64,000 nt of DNA, from assembly GCA_900618795.1 (NCBI GenBank), contig UYJD01000012.1, positions 805,521-869,520 on the forward strand. The letters are read 5' to 3'. Below, one piece after another: positions 33,103 through 44,098 of the stretch. A program made the position numbers and the translations under genes. Below the pieces are notes generated by a model. That model saw only the letters and a program-made list of their open reading frames with translations, made no database searches and had not been told where the DNA came from. How positions within the stretch are numbered: the first letter of the stretch is position 1; every line of letters begins with the position of its first letter. This DNA is from Cyanodermella asteris. Its lineage: Eukaryota; Ascomycota; Lecanoromycetes; Ostropales; Stictidaceae.

Positions 33103-34521
33103 ATGGTGAGCTCTGATTCGTCTGCATCAAGTACATCGCAGAGTGAGATGGATCAACAGGGCTCCTCCCAGGATGACTCGAATCGCAACTTGCCGACTCA
33201 CCATGAAGTATCTCGGGATCGCGATAGCCACCAGCTACAGAATATCAAGACAGTATCTGCTTCCGTCGGTCCCAGACGCCAAAGCGAGCTTCGATCCCGC
33301 TCCCGCTCCGAGTCCCCGTCCAAACTTAACCGCGACTATCACTCGACCCGGCGCAGCTCAAAGCAAGGACATGTCGGTCCACCGACAATGCATCTCTCGC
33401 GGCCAAGCACCAGCGAATCCATTTACGCGACTCGGCCCCCAAAGAAGAAGCTCAAGAACGCTCGGGATGCCCTTGTGTATGATGCTGCCTATCCTGTCCG
33501 CAATGTTCGTCATAACACATCATTAGACGACGAGACGTCGCCCAGCAGCGACAGCAGCAGCCTCAACAATACGAATGCAGACCGGATGCTCATTGAAGAT
33601 GACGACGATAACCTGTACGACTCGCCCAGAACATTCGTCCAACGTCGAGGCTTAGGTTCGCGCGCAGCATCGCCGCTGAAGTCCTCGCTGAAGTCACCGT
33701 TGAAATCACCGCCAAGCTTCGCGGCAGACATTCACAATGCTCCGCATTCTCCGAACAAGCTCCCGCCAAAGTCGACGTTCCCGCCGCCTACACAGCCGGA
33801 CACATCCCCTCAGACGCAATCCTTTTCAGGCGTTCCGGCATCGTTGGCAGGCTTGTTCAACACCAGGTCAGGTACCGACTATTCCGGGGGTGAGACACAG
33901 CAGCGTCCCGTTAGCTCAGCTTCGAACGTTCGCTCTGCACACGCAAGGGCAGGCTTGCTTACTCGGGACGAGGCTCCGCAGGATGCGCCGGCCACGTCTA
34001 GAACCTGGTCGCAAGTCGCCCTCGACGGCCATCGACAACAGCAAATCGCCCTCGTTAGCCATGGACAGCAGCAAATTGTCTCCACTAGCCATGGACAGCA
34101 GCAAGCTGAAGCACGAGTTGCACTTCTTCTCGCTCGTCCATCGCCAACACCTACCCCATTGGAAAAGAGCAGAACCCTAAGCAAGGCAGCCGACCGTGAG
34201 AAAAGCCACAGCCGCAACAAGACCTTCATCGACGAGCTGGAGGCACTGTTCTCACTTCTAATCTTCAAAGGGTGGACAGCCGAACGCGAGTTTGTGGTCC
34301 ACCAGTTCATTACTCATTACGTCGGCAGCTCATTTGAGAAGATCTCGGATAAAAAGGAACGACTCACTTTCTTTGAGCCTATCCTTGTGAAGATGGTTGA
34401 GGCAAATCGGTGCCTACTTGCGGTGGGCTTGTTCAAGCAAAACGGCGCTTTCTTGGAACCGCGGTCATCACACACTGGCACCGAACAATCATGGCAGAAA
34501 CGTTTGGAAGCTATCCTGTGA
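33103..34521 (+). CDS. Disordered hypothetical protein with ordered C-terminus, 472 residues
   Basis: The frame begins at an ATG but is open upstream to the TAG at 32968. Residues 1-365 are Ser/Arg/Pro/Gln-rich and disordered, with a short repeat (LKSSLKSPLKSPPS near residue 200) and three degenerate copies of SHGQQQI near residue 315. The last about 100 residues look folded: FIDELEALFSLLIFKGW, EREFVVHQFITHYVG and FFEPILVKMVEANRCLLAV. I do not recognise the family. Its mix of basic and SP-rich sequence would suit a nuclear protein, but that is a guess. Confidence 0.55.
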   Translation: MVSSDSSASSTSQSEMDQQGSSQDDSNRNLPTHHEVSRDRDSHQLQNIKTVSASVGPRRQSELRSRSRSESPSKLNRDYHSTRRSSKQGHVGPPTMHLSRPSTSESIYATRPPKKKLKNARDALVYDAAYPVRNVRHNTSLDDETSPSSDSSSLNNTNADRMLIEDDDDNLYDSPRTFVQRRGLGSRAASPLKSSLKSPLKSPPSFAADIHNAPHSPNKLPPKSTFPPPTQPDTSPQTQSFSGVPASLAGLFNTRSGTDYSGGETQQRPVSSASNVRSAHARAGLLTRDEAPQDAPATSRTWSQVALDGHRQQQIALVSHGQQQIVSTSHGQQQAEARVALLLARPSPTPTPLEKSRTLSKAADREKSHSRNKTFIDELEALFSLLIFKGWTAEREFVVHQFITHYVGSSFEKISDKKERLTFFEPILVKMVEANRCLLAVGLFKQNGAFLEPRSSHTGTEQSWQKRLEAIL

Positions 34522-35297
34522 GCGTCGATGCCTGTGACACGTGCAATAAGGGGAAGCGAAATTTGTCTCCCAGTCTTTGCACCAAGGTTCGCCACGCAGA
34601 CCCTTCGGTTTCCGAGGAACAAAAGGTGAAATACGTGCTATATCCAGCGATGAGGAGTAGTTGTGGTCGAATTGAGTGAGCTGGCACAGGCGGGTGTCTT
34701 TCTTTTGTACAATTTCTTGTTGCTTGCAAGTCAAAAACAGATGGAGATGGTAATGGCAATAATGTGGAGGACTGACGAGAAAGGTTGTGTCTCATTTTAT
34801 GCGTGTTGATATCGAGAACCGGCAGGATTTTGGAGGCAGTCGATGACGAGCCTGGCAAGGAATTGTCAGGCCTTGTCGTCAGGTAGTTGCATGTCTGTTC
34901 GTTCATTGCAGTAACGGCAAGCTGTGATAGCCTAGACTGAGGAAATCTCGATTCTGTGTTATTGACCCCGCGCCGTTCATGCCAGTATTTAGCCTTTGGC
35001 CATAGTAAGCTTCGCTCATACAGGTCACTGATATAAACGCAGACTTGCATATGCCGAAGTCTATAGTCTGTCGGGCTGATCCATGTAAAACAAAAGTGAG
35101 GCGCTTCAGGTTGACACCACATATCGAATAAGCATCTCGAATCGGCTCTCATATGCTGCAAGTACAGCGAGATGGTTCTACATTGGGAGAACTAGTTGAC
35201 TGAGTACATAAGATGATTCGCTGGCAGTGATGTGGCGTTGTTGGTTGATAGTTTTTCTTGGTATGCGATGGAGGAAAGCTGTTTTCTAGCGTTCAGT
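34522..35297. other. Intergenic region leading into the AT-rich block
   Basis: No gene is supported. Composition changes toward AT-rich at about 35.2 kb. Confidence 0.45.
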
Positions 35298-35299
35298 GC

Positions 35300-35510
35300 C
35301 TACCTAAGTACGTGATAGAATGACTAGCTCAAAAATTACTAGAAAAAAGTCGATAAGTAAGCTGATAAATTACCCGGTGAAGTACCTAGCGAAGTATTGA
35401 GCAAAGTATCTAATGAGATGTCCAGTAAAGTACCCAGCAAAGTACCTAGCGACGCACTTGTTTAGATTCCTAGCTAGTGACCTAGCTAGTTTCCTAATTA
35501 AGTGTCTATC
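35300..35510. repeat. 12-base tandem array
   Basis: Consecutive 12-base units can be read from about 35343 to 35510 (fourteen), with more degenerate ones back to about 35300. Examples are GAAGTACCTAGC, GAAGTATTGAGC, AAAGTACCCAGC, AAAGTACCTAGC and TAGTGACCTAGC. The consensus matches that of the array at 30450-30970 but is shifted toward A and T, as C-to-T/G-to-A mutation would do. Confidence 0.8.
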
Positions 35511-38500
35511 CCAGCTGCCAGTTTTTTAATATCGAATTCAGTGTTCTGCAGTGCTTTGCTAAGTATTGTACTGATAAAAAGCTTGCATCAACTACTTAGT
35601 GACCAAGCATGCTTCAAACTAAAAACACTAGAAAAAGAACGATTCTGTGTGAACGTAGTAACTTTAATGCACTGTCATATCATTACAATGCTGCTAGGCT
35701 TGCAATAGCATGATTAACACCCCTAAACCGCCTGCTTCAACTAAGCATATCAAATCCATTGCCATTGTGATCTAATAATTGCGCCAACAAAGCATTTTCA
35801 TAGAATAGAGCTACTTACTAAGTAAGTATTCTTCCTTCTCCTAGGTCAAGCTAGTACAAGACCTTGATGCAATCTGAAAATGTATTTGTATTATAACGCT
35901 ATTTGAGCTCTTTTCTAATGGAGTTTACTATATTCCAAGCAAGTCATTCCTGTTTATTAAAAGCTTTTTCCTTCAGATACAAGTTCTTTACTTATGCTGT
36001 CTGTGTCATTTCAAGGCCTATTCTAGCCATCTAGTCGTTGTCCTTTCGTTTTTTGCAGCACAAACTTCTATAGTTGAAACTTTTAAAGATGAGCGATTAT
36101 ATAGTCAGAATAGTCGTAATATGTCCTTTTCTTTAAAGCTTACTTATCTTAGCTCTTATGCTGACTAGTGTAATAAAAGCGTGCTGCAGCAGTATCTAAA
36201 GCTCAAAGATGGCCTCAAAATTGCTATTTGACACTTTAGATTACAGGTTCCTGACTAATGCATTTTGTAGCTCCAGTATTTTCTAGAAGCGTTAAAAGGA
36301 AGATCAATCAATTTGAGACATGTTTTCGAAACAATGGCGAGTTCAATACCTTGAAACGTTACTTGACTGTTAGATATTGCGGTAGTATAAGTCGTAAATT
36401 CAGCTTATAAAGACTTGATAAATGAAATCTAAGATCTTAGTGCGGTGTTAAAGTGTCTATATATACGGTACTTCTATACTTCTTACAGCATACTTGTTGA
36501 CTTACTTGTTTACTTTGCAATATTCATATTTCAAATCATATACAGGGCTATCATAAACCTGATGACACAGCGCAACGGACTTAATCCTACATTAGCATAT
36601 TTTGTTAATCTTGCTCTTCTTATTAGATCATGAAATGCGGCACTCTGTAGAAACTGGCAGGTGATCATGTAGAGACAAATATATAGATCGCTTGACTTGA
36701 TCCTCACACTGTCTGCTGTTGCAACCTACCAATTATAACATTGTTATGGAAAGCATTCTTTTTATTGTAGCCTAAAGAACCTTGTGTTGAATCCAAAATG
36801 TTGAGATTATCTAGCGCTTTCATGACACTGCAATACTGCAACAAATGCTTGAAGGTCAATATCTTGCCACTATAATATCCTTCATATAGATTCATATTTA
36901 AGATAGAACGCTCACATTCACTTTGCAACGGCTTCTTGTAGCTTTTTAGAGTCTCTGTGTCTATCTCATATCAAAAGCTCAAGTAGGTCTATACTGTATT
37001 GGCTGCCTTATTTCACAGGCTTTTAGATAAATCATCTTGCGCTACTAGCGTAAGAACTCTATTGAAAATAGATCTCAGCTGAGGCATTTTGCTTACTATA
37101 CTTGGGACGGATTCTTTCATCTATAGCGCTTAATTAGTTTGGCGTTGACAAATTCATCTGCATTATCATGTCTATAAAGTTAAATTTGCTTAGCGTCCTA
37201 ATTCTTATACTTTGAGCACCCATAGTAGGCCTAGTCTGTTGAATACAGAAAAGCTAATTTTAGATACCCTATTACAGTATATAAAAAGGAGATAAAGTAT
37301 TAACTTTGCTAATTGCAACAGAACTAATAGCTGTACTAAAATAGACATATTTTTTAAGCCATCTTAGTTGTCGTTCTAGTATGGTCATGGCCAGGATAAT
37401 GACTTAAATTGGTGTTACTGTATATATAATAGTAACCTTACAACGTTACGTTATCATTGCAATATTGCGATGATAACAAATTTAAAGTGCTATCTCATTG
37501 CAGCGATGCTGTGTTATAGCATAGTTATTTTGCCTAATGTAAATATGCTTTTTCAGTATTGTAATCATATTACTAACCTGAAATCAATCTCGATGTTAAT
37601 AAATTTGGTGTAATACGAGACATTTATATCTTCCAATTCTATTTAAATCCTTTGCTTCATAAATGAGACTAGAATGAGATACCTCTTTAAGTTTATTACA
37701 TGCCTTAATTCTCCTGAGTCGAGAATAAAGTCGGCATTTGAGTTAACAAGCAAGATCAGCGCCTACGCTAAGCTTAAAATTAAGAGATTAATACATCAAT
37801 GAGCTCGGGTATTGCTGTACTACAAATACGTTTAATTTCTGTTTCGTAGGGTTACAGTGTTACGATGCTGTAGCATTGCAATATTGTTTCTCGACGCTGC
37901 AGAGTTGTTGCTATATATTATAAACACCAATCCTCTGCCATATTAAGCTGCAAGAACTTGTTTGAAACTTGGATCTTCTAACGTCTTTCGCAGCGATCCA
38001 CTTTGAGATATAAAAGCGCTGTCAACGAGTCCTTTTGCGATAGTTGCGTTCGGCGCCTTCACTTGCCTTTGCTCTCTTTAGGCCATGTGATTTCTCTGTA
38101 TTTTCCATTACTTCTTGCAGTGCAAATATAGGCTGTGTCAAGTTTGTAGAGCAAACAACTCTTTCAGCTTGATTTCTTCTTGAGATCCATTTCTCATTAT
38201 TCGCAGAAAACCTCGCCGACACTACTAAAGCATATAATTTCGCTTGCTTACTCTAAAATGGAGTGATAGCCTGCGAGTTTTGTTATTTTCTTAGGACTTG
38301 AGAATCGTTGCACTTATAAATCTCTGAGAGATATACATGTCTTTGCGCAAATTCTATTTTTTAAATCTAAAGTCATTACAGTCTTACAAACAGCCGTTTT
38401 CTGCGCAGAACTAGCCAAGCCAGCAGCCTAATCTAACTAAATTTGAGAACTTACGAGTTTGCAGCACGGATTGAGCGCGCACTTCTCAGAATTGTGTAAT

Positions 38501-40200
38501 TGTATTGTCCTAACTCTGTCGAAGCGATCTATTACAGTGATCAATTAACCGCCGAATACAAGCTATTCATGTTTTTCAGTGAGGTTCAATTTGAACACAT
38601 AATGTAGAGATATTGAATAACAAGACTATGGCAACGTTGTAATGATATTGCAGCGACTTTGCGTGAGGATGGATACGATAATGCTGTAATATCTGTAAAT
38701 TTCTGCTTCTAGAGCTTTTAATAATGAGATTTTAACCTAATTCGGCCGCGGAAGTTAGCAATAACTGAGATCTATACGTAGCATAGTAGCTCTATATGAC
38801 TCTACTAAGGCAACAGCTCGGTCTACAAAGAGAGCTTTGTTGAAAGAGTATTTATTCTACCTCTTTTAAACTGCCAGCGTAAGCACCAAAATATCACAAT
38901 ATACTTCCTAGAAATAATAATTTTTGCTGCTAGCATATGATATTATATTCTGCTGTCTTATTTTAGTTTTAATCTTAATAGTAGTCCAGCTGAAGTCTAG
39001 CACAGAGCATATTTTCAACCAAACTACATGTTCCAGAGCTCTTGATAGAGCTACTGTTAAAATTGTTGAGTGCAATAGCCTATTTGTTTATATGCTACAT
39101 AATATTGTAAAGTAGAAAACTTGCTTGACTATGCAAAATATTGCCACAAAATTATCCAAGGCAAGTTCAGCAAACGTGATCAGCTACCAACATCAGTGGC
39201 AGTTAGGATAGCCTATTTAATGTCGATAAAGAAAAGAGACTGTTTCACACAGAAAGTCTCTCATTAGATAGACAGAAGGCGCGCAGGCTTAGAACAAAAA
39301 TGTAGACGGACAGCACCCCTAAAGAAGTGTGCAATACTAAGTGATAGCTTACATGGAGATAAACCTAGCGTTTGCTTATTATAGCAGCTCTATATAATAT
39401 CTAGTCAAAAAAGTCAAGATTCATTTTTCAGATCTCAGAGCTGAGAGAGAGTTCTCTAAGTAAAGATAAATATTTGCAATATTACCGCTTGCCGAAAAAG
39501 ACTAGCTCTTTTGACATGGTTTGGTAGGAGTAGGAGTAGGGTGAGATAGCTGTCTGCAACAGAACTGCCTCTGCCAAGAAAGATCGACCTTTTACGTAGT
39601 TCTTGTGCAACTAAATAGCATAAGCATTTGAGCCTTAGTTTTCTCTCCTGATATTGTTTTTAGTCAAGTCGTCGCTTATGCCACATTGATTTTATATCAA
39701 CTGTTATTTGACGCTGCATTAGCAGGTACTTTCAACGACTATAATTTACTAAATTATGCACTATCACAGTCTACAGAACCGACTTAATTAGGTATAGTCA
39801 AATGTTGGATGATCGCAAGAATCGCTGTGTTGATGTCTTTCTACGTTATTGAGATGTGATGCGTTCAACTTGAAAAAATATTCTAAAATCATAATCTTTT
39901 TTTTGAAAAAAAAAAATCTATCGAGACTATTAGTGTTTTAAATGCGTAATTTGCATCATAATTATTAATAATGGCTTAGTAACATGAAACAACTTGCTGA
40001 TGCCCTTTTAATTAAGCAAGCCGTACTACAGTAGGGTTAACTTTTAGATTAGAAAATCTTGAATATTGATGACATTCTCTCAGAGTTGCTATAGGACTAT
40101 AAGTCATTTGAAGCTCGATGTATGATCATAGTCGTCGTCAATGTCACGGGTCTGGTAACTTCTTCGGCAGGGGCAGTTAATTGCAGATATCTACTTCCAC
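35511..40200. other. AT-rich gene desert, probably RIP-mutated repeat remains
   Basis: The whole stretch is visibly AT-rich and full of TA dinucleotides and stops, with no frame over about 75 residues. This is the usual look of fungal transposon remains after repeat-induced point mutation. A 13-base motif, CATTGCAATATTG, occurs at 37455-37467 and 37874-37886 in similar surroundings, so at least two related repeats may be present. No family can be named; if transposon-derived, the remains are old and heavily decayed. Confidence 0.7.
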
Positions 40201-41860
40201 GTGAGCGCTACCTCTTGCGGCCGTCAGAGAGATGAATCTTGACCTCCTTCCTTCGGTCGGAGGTGCTATATGTCTATATCTTCGACTGCTAGCTCCTTAG
40301 TCCGCACTAAGGGCCTATCTCCTACCAATACAAGGCTCTCATGGAGGCACGTGGTCCATTCTCCTATCATTCTCCTAGTGTTAACGACTTTCGTTCTGAT
40401 TGGGCCTTGCACCTTCTGAACTTGCCATTGACGCAAGCGAGACAGCTGTTAAATCGTCGCCGTGCCGTCTCATACCAACCACTGGTATCATGTTTCTATT
40501 CGACGGCGAATGGCAGTCTAAGGTCCGAGCGTACCTTTACTTGACTCACACCAAGGGAAATGCAGAGTCTTTGGCTTATCTTACTAACAAGAAAAGCGAT
40601 GAATCAAAGTTTGTTACAAAGCCACCAGAATCGAGGACCCGCCTCCCAACAGAGAAGGAGCTCCACGATACGCCACGGTATCTAGAGTATGAAGGGAGGC
40701 CAAGGCGCCTAAGATGGATCGACGACTTCCTCGAACCTTGAGATCCCCGGGCCGCGACCCTAGCCGCCCGTTGAGACGTGAGAGCTGTCGACCAAGCTGC
40801 ACAGGTATATGCGGGCGAGCGGCCCGCTCATTGTTTTGTGCGGTTTCCATTGGATATCGCAGCCTCGATTCTCGAACCGCTCGATGCAGTTGAGAGATGT
40901 TTACCGCATCTCGGCAGTTTCGAATGATTGTCAACGCAAGGTAAAGTTCGGCACGAGCAAGCAAGCACACGCAGCCACTTTTGCCGCTAACTGAGACTAC
41001 TCCTAGAGCCAGAACTAGACGCAGTCCGAGTATCTATCCAGAAGCTCTCGTTATGATCGCGGTATGTGGTTTAAGGCCAGAGGTTAGCATTATGCAAGTC
41101 ACATGATCTCGTCGACATTAAGAGCTACCATCGCTGCTTTCTTATACTAGTTTGCCGCATTTCTACAGCTAAGGAGCAGTGGATCGCAAAGCAGTTTGCA
41201 GTCAGCCGCGCCCACAGATTGAATCCGGTCAGCGTTGGTTCTCCACCCCGCGAGGACCTACAACAAACTTCAACCATACCTCTCAGCACGCAGATAGGAG
41301 AAATCATTAATATCCGCCAGATCCGAGCACAAAGCAAGATATACAACAGTGAGAATTCTCATCAGTCACCCACCTGAATACCAACTTGCCGATCTGTAGC
41401 GGACACATCTCACCTTCGCAATTTTCGTCTCCTCGCCCTTACTTATCCCGCTTTCCCTTCTCTTACCGCTTTAGGAGCTTCGGCCTATCTTAGTACTCTT
41501 AGTCTTGGTGGGACGATGCGGACAAAGTGTCGAGCCCAATTTGTCTTTGGATTGACCTCCCTCGTGCCAGCGTATCACGGATGAATCTCGGGGCTAGCTA
41601 ACTTTGACACTCAAAGTCGGGCAATCGTGTTGTTGCAGCAATGCTTCGTTCGCCTTGGTAAAGATGCCTTACGGCAAGCAAGCTACTTCAAAGTCAATCC
41701 TTCACATATGCTGTTCTGTTGCCTACGCAACCTTGTGTCAAAATATGGTGCACCGTCTCCCTTCTCGGCCGAAACATATCGATTACTTTACGGTTGTGAT
41801 GATCTATAAGCTCTCTCGTTTGTTCATTCGGTTGCCACTTGCCCTACTCTACACACCAAG
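40201..41860. other. Transition region, no firm gene
   Basis: Composition returns to normal. A 113-codon frame at 40400-40741 (plus) has uneven composition and no motif, and I do not call it. Small multi-exon genes cannot be excluded. Confidence 0.4.
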
Positions 41861-43852
41861 ATGGCTGGTGTTGACCAAGCTGGCTCTATGGCTGGACGTG
41901 GCCGACGGCCTGTCCGCATCGCCAACTGCTCGGGGGCAATGTCGGATCAGGGCGTGAACATGATTCGTCAGATCGAGTCTGGGCCGGTCGACTTTGTCAC
42001 AGGCGATTATCTGGCTGGTGAGCTGCATTGATGTCTCAACAATAATCGACTGCTGATCCCGATTTAGAGCTTACTCTCCCGGCCAATGCCGAGGCATACG
42101 TTGCAGGCTCACACCCTGGCTTCGAGCCTACAGCCTGGGATGGTCTCCAGCAAAGTATGGAAGCCATCTCGGTCAAAGGCGTCAAGGTCATCGTCAATGG
42201 TGGTGCCCTGAATCCTATGGGCCTGGCACGGAAATGCCAAGAGTTTATCGAAAGCAGAGGCTACCACCTGAAAGTCGCTGCAGTCGTTGGTGACGACGTT
42301 TTGGAAGAGGCTCGACCCCGTTTGGAGGCCGGTGAGCTGCCTTTCCTGGATTCCGAGAATTCCAGTGTCCACCAAAGGAAGAACCTGCAAGCTTTTCGAA
42401 ACAAACAGCTTCACCCCCTAGTCGCAGCCAACGCCTATCTTGGAGCTCGTGGTATTTTGCAAGCTCTGACCCACGGTGCCGATATTGTAATTTGTGGGCG
42501 CGTGGCCGATGCCTCTCCGGTGATTGCTGCTGCTTGGTGGTGGCATTCGTGGACGGATGTATCATATGATCAGCTCGCCGGAGGCCTAATTGCTGGCCAT
42601 TTGATCGAGTGCTCCGCGTATGTGACGGGGGCGAACTTCGGCGGCTGGGACGAGCACCAATTTGAGGAATTACTGGACTTGGGCTTCGGCATCGCAGAGA
42701 TCGATTCAGATGGCGGTTGCGTAATCACCAAGCACGAAGGCTTGAATGGATTCGTCACAGAGGCAACTGTCAAATCTCAGCTTCTTTACGAGATTCAGGG
42801 TCACGTCTATCTCAACAGCGATGTCAAAGCACTCTTACAAGACGTACGTATTGAACAGATCAGAAGAGACAGAGTACGCGTCTCCGGGATCCGTGGCGCA
42901 CCTCCACCAGAGACGACCAAGCTTGCAGTCTCGTACAAGGCTGGGTTCCAGTCACAGTTCCTGATCAACCTAGCCGGCTACGCGTGGAGGGAAAAGTACG
43001 AATTCTACACCAAACAGATCCGCCACGGGCTCTCAAAAGCCGGGCTGCTCAACGCTTTTGACATCTTGGAGTTCCAATGGCAAGTTGCTCCCTCTCAAAG
43101 TTGCTTCGCCGCCGCTAACATTAAGCAGTATCGGTGTCGCCCAACCAGACCCTCGCAGCATGCACGCGAGTACCATCTACTTCCGCATCTTCTCTGCAGC
43201 ACCCACCATGGCCCCGATCGGCGCTATGCTCCAAATCATGACCTCGTACGGCATGCAAGTGGTGAGTGGTGCCCACGGCTCTACCGACTTCCGCACCGCC
43301 GTCCCCCGGCCGTACCTGGGATACTTTCCAGCTCTATACCCGCAGAGCTCAATCAAAGAACGCGCGATCATCCTCGGTCAAACGGACTCCGCCAATGTTA
43401 AGCTCGACGCTGGCCATCCTCCCCACTACAAGCCTGTAGCGCCCCGATCCAGCTACGACGCCGACCCGGCCGCAGCGGCGCCCGCATACGCCAACAAGTC
43501 CTGGGGCGCGACGACCGCGTTGCCCCTGGGCGACATCGCCCTCGGTAGGTCTGGCGACAAAGGCGGTAACGTGAACCTCGGTCTGTTTGTCAATTCCGAA
43601 GCCATGTGGGAGTGGTTCAGAGTATACATGTCGAGAGCTCGCCTGCAGGAGCTCATGGGTGATGACTGGAGAGAGGAGTTTTTTATTGAGCGCGTGGAGT
43701 TCCCCAATATACGGGCGGTGCACTTTGTGGTTTACGGCTGGCTGGAGCGAGGGGTGAGCTCGACTGCGAGCTTGGATTCGCTCGGGAAGGGGTTTGCAGA
43801 TTTCATTCGGGCGAGGCATGTGCAGGTGCCGCTGAGTGTTTTGCGCGGATGA
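41861..43852 (+). CDS. AtuA-family (DUF1446) acyclic terpene utilisation-like protein
   Basis: I read three exons: 41861-42017, 42068-43079 and 43129-43852. Intron 1 is 50 bases (GTGAGC...TTTAG). Intron 2 is 49 bases and uses a GC-AG pair (TG|GCAAGT, branch GCTAAC, GCAG). The product is 630 residues. The N-terminal AtuA core has RIANCSGAMSDQG, GDYLAELTLP, VVGDDV and ICGRVADASP. The C-terminal domain begins near GDIALGRSGDKGGNVNLGLF, also typical of the family. Bacterial AtuA is part of citronellol/geraniol catabolism; the fungal role is unknown. Its place beside a terpenoid-prenylating cluster is suggestive only. Confidence 0.9.
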
Positions 43853-44098
43853 GGCGACGGCAGCAGGGGATGAAGAAGGCTGTCGCAGAGAGCGAAATAT
43901 ACCTGTAACTACGCATGATTATACCACAAATAGCAGAAAGACAGCGATGCATGAAATGACCGAGATGGCCGTTCAAATTCCAGACTTGAGCTAGAGCACA
44001 CAGATTGTCGACAAATCCCGGATTAGTGAATAGAATATTGCCGTAACAAAATGAAATTATAGCGCCGTCATTTTCCGACAATCCCTCCGGTCAACAAA

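Noticed and set aside
38924-39115. 63-codon hydrophobic frame in the AT-rich block
   Set aside because: AT-rich sequence gives hydrophobic frames by chance; no supporting signal.
40400-40741. 113-codon plus-strand frame
   Set aside because: No recognisable motif and it lies at the edge of the AT-rich block; not enough to call a gene.
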